From positions 2,728,001 through 2,792,000 of the forward strand of contig CP053170.1 of assembly GCA_014607495.2 (NCBI GenBank): 64,000 nucleotides of DNA, in the 5' to 3' direction. Source of the stretch: Carposina sasakii (taxonomy: Eukaryota; Arthropoda; Insecta; Lepidoptera; Carposinidae). A program made the position numbers and the translations under genes. Under the pieces are notes generated by a model. That model was not told where the DNA came from and did not search any database. It was given only the letters and a program-made list of their open reading frames with translations. This document shows, piece by piece, positions 56,310 to 64,000 of the stretch (positions are counted from its first letter, which is position 1; the number at the start of each line of letters is the position of its first letter).

Positions 56310-56551
56310 AAATTTGGATGGTCAACCGACCTCCCACAGGTACACCATAGATCTAAGTAGTTCTAAGTTAGCTATAACACTTATCAAAATTATTGCAAAA
56401 CATTGAGTTTTTTTTTTCTACTCATAATAAAAATATAATCTTACACTATGTTTCCTATAAGGACAAAGATTGTGATAGTTTAACGCCATACAACATCCAA
56501 CAAACTTCAGCAGGTTCAAGACAGATTACACAGCATTTAGCCTAACATTGG

Positions 56552-56800
56552 CCGCGTGGTGCCGGCAGAGTAGAATTCGTACCACCCCATGTCTGCCCGT
56601 GGGTATCGTACGAGGCGATTAAGGGTTTCCGGGAGGTGGGCAGCAGCGCCTCTCGTGTTGACAACATAGTGCAAAATACAAACTGCGGTCACCAACCCGC
56701 CTGCCCAGCGTGGTGACTATGGGCAAATACCCCCTATGGCAGTCTTGTGGCGTGCCCCGGGGGAGGCCTACGTCCAGCAGTGGACTGCAATAGGCTGATG
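56552..56800 (-). repeat. Retroposon, GGACGTAGGCCTCC family
   Basis: Well-preserved minus-strand copy about 150 bases beyond the WDR70 stop. Confidence 0.7.
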
Positions 56801-56952
56801 AGCTTAACATGGGAAACCAGTGACAAGTTGCTGGCTCATCGCTTGAGAGAAGACCTTGAGGTCCTTAGTCTGCTGACATAGTCCCAATATCAGCACAGGA
56901 TCTCCTAAGTTAAATCAATGCCACATCCAAGAAATAAAAACTAAATCAAACC

Positions 56953-59900
56953 TTAAGTCTTAGGTTTCTTTGCATCAGATGGACCATCATCTTCAGGATC
57001 CACTTGGAAAATAGCTTTCGGTTGATTTTTCTTGTAAGCCGGAGCCACCCAGAACGGATTCTCCTCTGCTTCCTTCGCATACTTCAATATAGCTTCCCTT
57101 GGATCCTGTTCATCATCTACCCGCTTGCTCAAACCAAGATTTCTGATCACAAACGAGGATAACGTACTTCCTGAAGCCGCAACCCGTCCACCCTGCCCAG
57201 ATGTGATTGGCAGATCAGGTCTGTGAGATTTCACCGGGTCCAGTCTATCTTTCTCCATCTTCTTCTTGCTTGTCCTCAGTTTCTCCTGTCTAAACAGGGG
57301 CAAAGCATGTGGGGTGATGATTTGCTGCGAGCTCATCACTTCGACCGAATGCTTTTTCCGATGGGTTTTCACTATACACAGTTTCGCGCCTCGCAGACTG
57401 CGTTTTTGATCGTAATAACACTTCACCACACCATTGCCGCATCCAACGAAGATTTGGTTTAACTTCGCGTGCCATATACCTTTGATCACATGGGATTTCG
57501 TCACGTCTATGTGCGTGACCTCCTTGAAAGTTTTCGTATCGAAGAATATAAGTTTTCCGACATCCTGGTTCCTGTCTAGTGAGACGCCGGTGAATATCAT
57601 CGCGTCATCAGGACTGAAGCAGCAGTCTGTCTGTTCATATCTCGAGAATAGATTTTCGAACACATGAAGCGGTTTCTTGAACTGTCTTAGGTCCCACAGT
57701 TTGAGCGTGTCGTCGTTACTTCTGCTAGCGAGGTATGAACCTAAATACGAGTACGCTATTGATGTGATTTCGTTCTGCTTTTGATGTGCATCACGCAGTA
57801 TGCATGTGGTGTTTACGAAGTTTTTCCTGAAATGTCGATTTGAGAAAGTTATCAATTGTGGTAAGTGGACGTCCTGGGAATGGTCTTTCTAGGATGTGGT
57901 CCTTTTGGGACTAGGTCATTTAATGAAGTTGACATTGAGGTTGCAAAGGGGTAACATGACATGGCTCGAAACGGCTATCTTTTTTGACAGAGTTCATAGT
58001 GATAATCACTCATTGAAACTTCATAACCTGCAGGCTTCACATGTGAAAAAAGACTCTCCTCCTCTGTCAAACCATGTTAAATACTCTCCTGTAAAGACCT
58101 TATTAACACCATCACTTACCTATGATCCCACATCTGAATAGACCCATCAAAGCACCCACACGCCACGGTGTTGCCATCTCTAGAGAACGTGCAAGCGGTG
58201 GGGTTGGTCTTTAAACCGCCTTGTTGTCGAGGTTTGATGACGTTCTTCTGTTGTTTAGGGTTGTCAGTCAGCCATAGACGGAGGGTACCATCTTGGGCAC
58301 AAGTCATGAACTCCTCGCGGATGTGGGGATGCCAGCAGCCACTGTTTAGTGATGCTGTGTGCCCTTTTGTCCTGTGAAATAAAAAAAATATGATTCATTG
58401 TATTTAGGTCCTGGAGATTGTGTGCATGTGTGTTTTGTTTCCAAAATAGGGTAGGCAGAACTGTTAGAAGGAGCTGGGATACTAGACGCAGACTAGACCA
58501 GACATCCCACCCATCTGCACCAAACGTTATGCTAACTCGTTTGTAATGCGAACGGTAAAGGAGTGGAATGCACTTCCTGCCGATGTATTTCCCGAGCACT
58601 ACAACATTGGTCTCTTCAAAGCTAGAGTGAATAGGCACTTTCTAGGCAAACATGTACCAGCCTAGGCCGCATCTTGCTTAACATCAGGCACGATGGCGGT
58701 CAAATGTTTGCCTAGCTAATTGTAAAAAAAAAGATCCTACAAATTTTAGTACAGTAGTCCTAGATGTATAAGATCAGTGATAATTATAACTAGCTCATCA
58801 TCTAAGAGAACGCCCCTTAATCCCGTAGTCGACTCTTACGACATGCACGGAAGGAGATGCAGCTGATGTACTCTAGTAAAACCCTGCATCTCACGAATCG
58901 TTTACCCAGCAGTGCCTTAACATTCCTAGCCTTTTTGTAAAACGGCGTGTTCTACAATATACCTTCGACGTCTATACACCTCATATTTTAAGAAAAGAAA
59001 ACCGACCGCATGAAAATTTTGACCCAGTGTCAGTGTTACTTTTTTTATATTTAGTTTATCCCGAAGGAAAGGCAAGGGGAACTAAGCCCATACAGCCTAT
59101 GATGGATGATATTGATGATGATGCCAGTGTCAGTGTTACGACGAATTTACTGATAGCTGTTGGGTTCTAGAACGTGCCAAAGAAATACATACACACCATG
59201 AAGAAGGTATAAAAGAGGAGGTGGGACTATGAACTGAGTCGTGTGGCAATCGTGAGGCCATGACGTCATGATAGGGGCGGAGCTTCAGCGCCAGTGTAAC
59301 GCAGTAGCTGTAACCACACGCTGGTGCTCCGAAATGTAAGCGTATTAAAATTACAAAGACACTAGCGCTTTTATCAGGGTACTGTATTACTAAAACGTAG
59401 TATAATATTGCCATCTAGCGATGAGTAATTGCACTAGTAAAACAATCTTGAACCATATTGATAATGAGCAAGTAGTTTGACTAGTCACTACAAGGTGGTT
59501 TCTATGTAAATGGGCAGGGCTACAGTGTTCAATGCTCCCCTCGTCCCATACTTCACCCCCGCTCCGCGGCACACTATTTTTGTATGAAAATATACTTCGC
59601 TATCCTCTTTTATTTCTTCTCCATGATACACACACTCGAAAGTGACCGGCCCCCTGATTACCTAATTTGCAATAGCAAAGCCGAAGCAGAGCGATAGCGA
59701 AAATTGTACAATATTCGCCTTGAAATGTCAAAGTTCCTTTGAAATTCGTTTTGCGTAATACGATTTGACAAGCAATCAGCGATTTTTGTACAATTTTCGC
59801 TATCGCTTTGCTTTTGCTAGTTAGGTAATAAGGGGGCAAAAAATAAGGGGTACTCACTTAGCCATATCATTAATATACTGGTCTCCTTTGACGCACTCAA

Positions 59901-62900
59901 GCACTTCAAACCCGTCTCGATCCAGCACTTTAGCCTGTGCCGCGCCACTAACCACCAGTATGGAGTCACCGGTGGCCGAGTATTGGAGAGCTTTGATCGG
60001 ATGGTTCTCGCACGGTTGTAGGGAGCGGAATGAACGCATTGAGGAGTCCATGCCTGGGAAGGAATGACAATTTTAGGAATATGTAACTATTAATAAAATA
60101 GCCTTTTGGTCAGACAAGTATTTTGTAAGTACATTTCTAATTTCCATCTGTATGCCTTTCATAGACAAAGGCTTTTACTCATTTAGGGATAATTCTCATT
60201 AGAGCGGGCCGTGTACGTGGCCCGGACGGGGCACGGATTAAGCACAGTGTAATATAAATTGCTTTATACAAAATGTATGTAACGCGTTTAATCCGTGCCC
60301 CGTCCGTGCCCCGTCCGGGCCACATATACGGCCCGCCCCGCTTTAATGAGAATCATCACTTAGGGGGGATTAGAAATAGTGCAGTAGCGTAACTAGTTAT
60401 CCAATCTATTTGTGATGGGCTTCAAAAGGTATATTGTTATATCGATGTTCTGAAGCCAACGCAGACAGAGTCATGGGCAAAAGATAGTAGAGTAGATTCG
60501 ATTTCAAATGAGGCAATCCTTCCTACTTATCAAGATAAATATTTTTCTGGATAATTATCTTGATCATTATCATAGCTGATTTGCCATTTAACTTCCTAAC
60601 ATTTAAAAAAAGAAAAAATTATATGCATATTTATCCCAAAGGAGGTCTAAATATACAATTAAATTCAATTTATAGCGTCAAACAGAAGCAAAAAATGTAT
60701 GTAAAGAAATAAAATTCACACTTCTCTCATCAGCCAAATGTTTCTTTTTATGTCTAGTGCGTTGAGATATGTAAATAAACTTAGATTTATTATAGTGTTT
60801 GATTTTTATAATTACCACAGTAAATTCAAGGTATATTTATCAAGATAATTGTCATGATAGTTATCACTTCCAACCCCTGCTACTGATATGGATGCAAGAG
60901 TTTATGAGTATGGATAAATGTATTTGTTTGTTTGTCTTTCATGCAAAAGCATTGACCAGATTTTGATGACACTTTTGGATTTAGAAATTTTTATAAAGGT
61001 TTTTTTATATGCAGTTGCAGTACAGTAGTAATGTTACCAACTTAAAAATGCAGAGAACACAATATTTTTGCCAGAGCTAAAGAAAGGAGCAAGCAGGGCA
61101 ACAAAAAGATATAAAAAATAAGGGTTATTTGGATTCAGACATTTGTAAGGGAAATTCATTTGCAGGCTAGCTTACCAGCAAAGTCCCAAAATGAGACCTC
61201 ATAATCCACAGAGCCAGTAGCCAGTCGGGCTCCAGAAGGATCTACAGCTAGGGCCACAACTGCTTTTGTGCCGTGATGCATTTCCACCTAGAAGATAAAT
61301 TAAAACTTATTCACCACCATACAAATATGCAAAACCCATCAGCCAAATATGTATAACCAAACTGCATGCTGAAAGTTATGTTATTTTAGAGGTAGTATCT
61401 ACTTTTGAGCTACCTTGGTATAAAGAAAAGTATTTTTAAGTGAAAGGTCTCATTGACTAACCTATTGGAGGGTGAGAAAACAATTTGTACTGAATGTATT
61501 GACACAGAACATAGAAAAAAGAAATATGCTACTTAAATTACACTTAACACGCTACTTAAAATCAGAACGTCGCTGGAGCGCAAAGAATACTGCTCGGCGG
61601 CATTCTTGGATATTCAACAGGCTTTCGATAAGGTGTGGCATCCTGTTTACTTCCGCATTCTTCGGCTTAGTTCAATCCTACATATCTGAAAGAATATTTC
61701 AGGTAAAAGACAACGAGTACACCTCTAAATTTCATGAAGTGCAAGTACAGGGATCAGTGCCCCGTCCTGTACACTATAACGTCCGATTTACCAGAGACAC
61801 GGGAAGTAGTCACAGCCACATTTGCGGATGACACCGCTATCCTTGCCAGTAGCATCACCTCACAACGACACTGTTAAGTACCTAGGTGTGCATATAGACC
61901 GAAGACTAATTCAAAGGAAAAGAGATTCAACCACAGGTATAGGGGACATATTGGCTCCTTGGAAGGAACTCAGTTCTTAGTATAGACAACAAGCTGCTGA
62001 TCTACAAGGTGACTCTAAAACCTATCTGGACTTATGGTATCCAATTGTGGGGCTCGGCATGTAACTCCAACATAGCAATTATCCAGAGAGCACAGAACGG
62101 GATACTGAAAAATATTTCCAACGCACCGTGGTTCCTGAAAACTGAGGAACTGCACAGTGAGCTTCACATGGAGACAGTCGATGAAGTGATAAAGAAAGCC
62201 ACATCTCACTACAGAAGACGCCTTGTCAAACACCCTAACAAACTAGCCACTGAGCTGACATTGTGAACTATCCTAAGAGGTTAAAACGGAAAAATATTCT
62301 GGAACTCGATTGAGTAAGAAAAGTGGAAGAAGTTGTGGACCTCTTCTACTCAAGGCCATTCACATCTGCTCATAGTCAGGCACTGATTACAAAAAAAAAA
62401 AAAAATTGGAATTTTCCTGCGAATTTTTCAAATCGGACCAGTAGTTCTTAAGATTAGCACGTTCCTTTTTTTTTTTTTTATTAAAAAAAAAATACTTAAA
62501 TTACACTTAATACTCACTTCATGAGAACTGGGTATCCGTTTCTCAAGTGTCAACTCCTCATCATCATCAGAGCCACTTAAATCATCATAACTATCATCAC
62601 CATCATCTTTCTTATCACTTGTTTTAATTTTTTGGGTCATTTCAGCAGGTATTGGTGGGCCAATAATTTCTTCACTGTCTTCATCATTAGCCATCTTAGG
62701 GGGAAGAGGTCCAATCACATCATCACTTGTCATTCCAGGAGGTAATGGGCCGATCATATCATCTGAAGGAGTCTCCGTAGCCTTTAAATTGGTTTCTGCG
62801 TCAGTATTCGTGGCTTTAGCAGTTTCCTGTGCAGTTTTCTTCACTTGCTCCACTAATTCCTCAATGTTAAAGTTCTTTGCTTTCTTGCCGAAGTTTTTAA

Positions 62901-63087
62901 TGCCCATTACCTTGTGTACATGCTGATTTTCAAGATCCTCGGCGATTTCTTCAATTTCCTTGTGATCCTGAATTGGTGTTTTACCAAAGGTTCCGAATCC
63001 TGATGCGGAGCTGGCTTTAGTATCGACAGTATCTGGAGTTTTCTTAAAATTAAAGCCAATTTTGCCGAAGGATATCTTCTTATGCAT
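56953..63087 (-). CDS. WDR70: WD repeat-containing protein 70
   Basis: WD40-propeller nuclear protein; in other organisms WDR70 acts with the CRL4-DDB1 ubiquitin ligase in chromatin and DNA-damage processes (known from the family, not visible here). Exons in transcript order: 63087-62518, 61287-61176, 60053-59858, 58371-58120, 57826-56953; phases 0, 1, 2, 2 are all consistent and give 667 aa. Seen: N-terminal MGIKNFGKKAKNFNIEELVE motif, an acidic region with repeated IGPP/IGPLPP motifs, the SSHEV entry to the propeller, WD blades such as DGTLRLW and DDTLKLWD, and a C-terminal basic segment (KKKMEKDRLDPVKSHRPDLP) with REAILKYAKEAEENPFWVAP. The start is ATG 63087; the frame opens further to TTG 63111 but that is not a start codon. 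Intron 3 carries a P-like MITE and intron 1 a LINE. Confidence 0.96.
58483..58735 (+). mobile_element. Non-LTR retrotransposon 3' end
   Basis: Plus strand reads VKEWNALPADVFPEHYNIGL, the usual C-terminal tail of a LINE polyprotein, then an A tract at about 58724. Upstream frameshifted. In WDR70 intron 3, antisense to it. Confidence 0.65.
59042..59110 (-). mobile_element. Short retroposon copy with 16-bp target duplication
   Basis: Minus-strand fragment of the 15338 family, ending CTTCGGGATAAACTAAA plus A-rich tail. CCAGTGTCAGTGTTAC lies on both sides, proving retroposition of a severely 5'-truncated copy. Confidence 0.7.
59197..59625. mobile_element. P-like MITE, long form, with 8-bp target duplication
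   Basis: Starts CATGAAGAAGGTATAAAAGA and ends TTTATTTCTTCTCCATG; flanked by ATACACAC at 59189-59196 and 59626-59633. CATG ends and an 8-bp duplication resemble P elements. Carries about 139 bases at 59327-59466 that the copy at 54251 lacks. Confidence 0.75.
59652..59838. mobile_element. Palindromic MITE, family C
   Basis: GCCCCCTGATTACCTAA and TTAGGTAATAAGGGGGC at the ends; arms pair through GCGATAGCGAAAATTGTACAA-like sequence. Ends 20 bases from the WDR70 exon 3 donor. Confidence 0.8.
60188..60358. mobile_element. GC-rich palindromic element
   Basis: Arms of about 60 bases built on GGCCCGGACGGGGCACGGAT and its reverse complement, with outer ends GATAATTCTCATTA/TAATGAGAATCATC. In WDR70 intron 2. 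Confidence 0.75.
60528..60890. repeat. AT-rich repeat related to 8960-9310
   Basis: Shares the order of motifs with the interior of the element at 8822-9644 (GATAAATATTTTT, GATAATTATC, TTCACACTTCTCT, GTAAATAAACTTAGATT). Begins and ends with TTATCAAGATAA-like sequence. Confidence 0.55.
61472..62404 (+). mobile_element. Non-LTR retrotransposon fragment (Jockey-like)
   Basis: Frameshifted RT pieces: AFLDIQQAFDKVWH (motif A), then TATFADDTAILA with the FADD active site, then the C-terminal tail identical in part to 3985-4310, ending in a poly(A) run at 62388-62404. Internal deletions between the motifs. In WDR70 intron 1, antisense to it. Confidence 0.85.
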
Positions 63088-64000
63088 TTTAGTGAATTTG
63101 CTTAAATTCAAAGTATCTATTTTTAAGTATAAACAAGTTTAATAAGCTTATTATAATAGAAAATAGGATCAATATAAAACATAACCCAAATATATATAAC
63201 CACAGACTACTTAGTGTTGTATATAACCTATTCCATATTGTAGGGTTCCGTACCCAAGGCAACCCAAGGGGTAAAAACGGAACCCTACTACTAAAACTTC
63301 AACTAAAACTTTTTAAATACCAAGGCTTCGCTGCCAGTCCGTCGTCCGTCCGTCTGTCACCAAGCTGTATCTCAAGAACCGCTATAGCTAGACAATTGAA
63401 ATTTTCACAAGTTATGTATTTCCGTTGCAGCTATAACAACAAATACTAAAAACAAAATAAAATAAATATTTAAGTGGGACTCCCATACAACAAACGCGAT
63501 TTGTTTGTCCTTTTTTGCTTGATATCAATAATGGCAACAGGTAGGCACTTGACATATTTACAAAATACATACTCAGTTGTATTTTTACTTTAATAATAAA
63601 TAATAACATTTATAGGCACGCCTTTGTACATTTTCTTTCATAATTTCTGTCTATATGTAATTGTATGTGTACAATAAAGAATAAGAATAAATAATAATAT
63701 TTAAATAAAATAAATAATTAAGGGGGCTCCAATTCAAAAAAGCTAAAAAAGGTTACAATATGAAATTTGTATACCTACTGTCGTTTACCTAGCAGGTACG
63801 GAACCGTTGTGCGCGTTTCCGACTCGCACTTGGTAGGTGTTTTTTTTTGTTCCGAAGAAAAAGCAAGGCAAGGGAAACTATGTTCATATACAGTCATTCT
63901 GTTTAACATTTATTCTATTTATTGTCAATAGTGATGGGTCTCTGATGGACTGTGAGGGTCAAGACCAAACAGGTCAAGACACACATTTAACACGACAGGC
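63088..64000. other. WDR70 upstream flank with interspersed repeat
   Basis: WDR70 leader and promoter should lie in about 63088-63240. From 63241 a repeat begins, GGGTTCCGTACCCAAGG, with TTGAAATTTTCACAAGTTAT and ACTCCCATACAACAAACG motifs, reaching about 63840. No gene seen. Confidence 0.5.

Noticed and set aside
63088..63111. Longer WDR70 N-terminus
   Set aside because: The frame opens with TTG, not ATG; ATG at 63087 is the first real start.

Overview
The window is eukaryotic and almost certainly insect, most likely a moth or butterfly. It is AT-rich, its genes have several short exons with ordinary GT-AG introns, the recognisable proteins look insect-like, and the spaces between exons are packed with SINEs, palindromic MITEs, non-LTR and LTR retroelement remnants of the kind common in lepidopteran genomes. 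The species cannot be named from the sequence alone.

Six protein-coding genes can be reconstructed exon by exon with consistent splice phases. From left to right: (1) an NPEPL1-type leucine aminopeptidase on the minus strand (655-12961, 11 exons, about 529 codons); (2) coactosin, an ADF-homology actin-binding protein, on the minus strand (17642-23816, with a possible extra 5' exon 22.8 kb upstream at 46668-46721); (3) ORC5, a single-exon plus-strand gene (18528-19910) lying wholly inside the last intron of coactosin; (4) the TP53RK/Bud32 kinase of the KEOPS complex, single exon, plus strand (47499-48221); (5) mitochondrial ribosomal protein L39, plus strand (49048-55084, 8 exons, 337 aa); (6) WDR70, minus strand (56953-63087, 5 exons, 667 aa). 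The genes are unrelated housekeeping functions (peptide turnover, actin dynamics, DNA replication, tRNA modification, mitochondrial translation, nuclear WD40 scaffold). MRPL39 and WDR70 converge; TP53RK and the putative coactosin 5' exon diverge from a shared 0.8-kb interval.

The stretch 24-46.6 kb is a mobile-element-rich zone. It holds a DNA element with TA-flanked inverted ends (26361-28048), a small coiled-coil ORF (28150-28557), a chimeric internally deleted Ty3/gypsy-like LTR element (30991-35333) whose terminal repeats are nearly identical although its coding region is wrecked, a P-element-like transposon with a THAP first exon broken by a one-base frameshift (36092-37845), a hAT-type MITE with a perfect 8-bp target duplication (40400-40680), and several MITE and SINE copies.

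The most unusual gene-level observations are an exact 81-bp repeat (three copies, one partial) that multiplies the 3' end of NPEPL1 exon 4 together with its GC-type splice donor, the nested intronless ORC5, the in-frame distal coactosin exon, and several transposons whose insertion can be proved from target duplications, including two-layer nested insertions. No novel defence or signalling system was seen.
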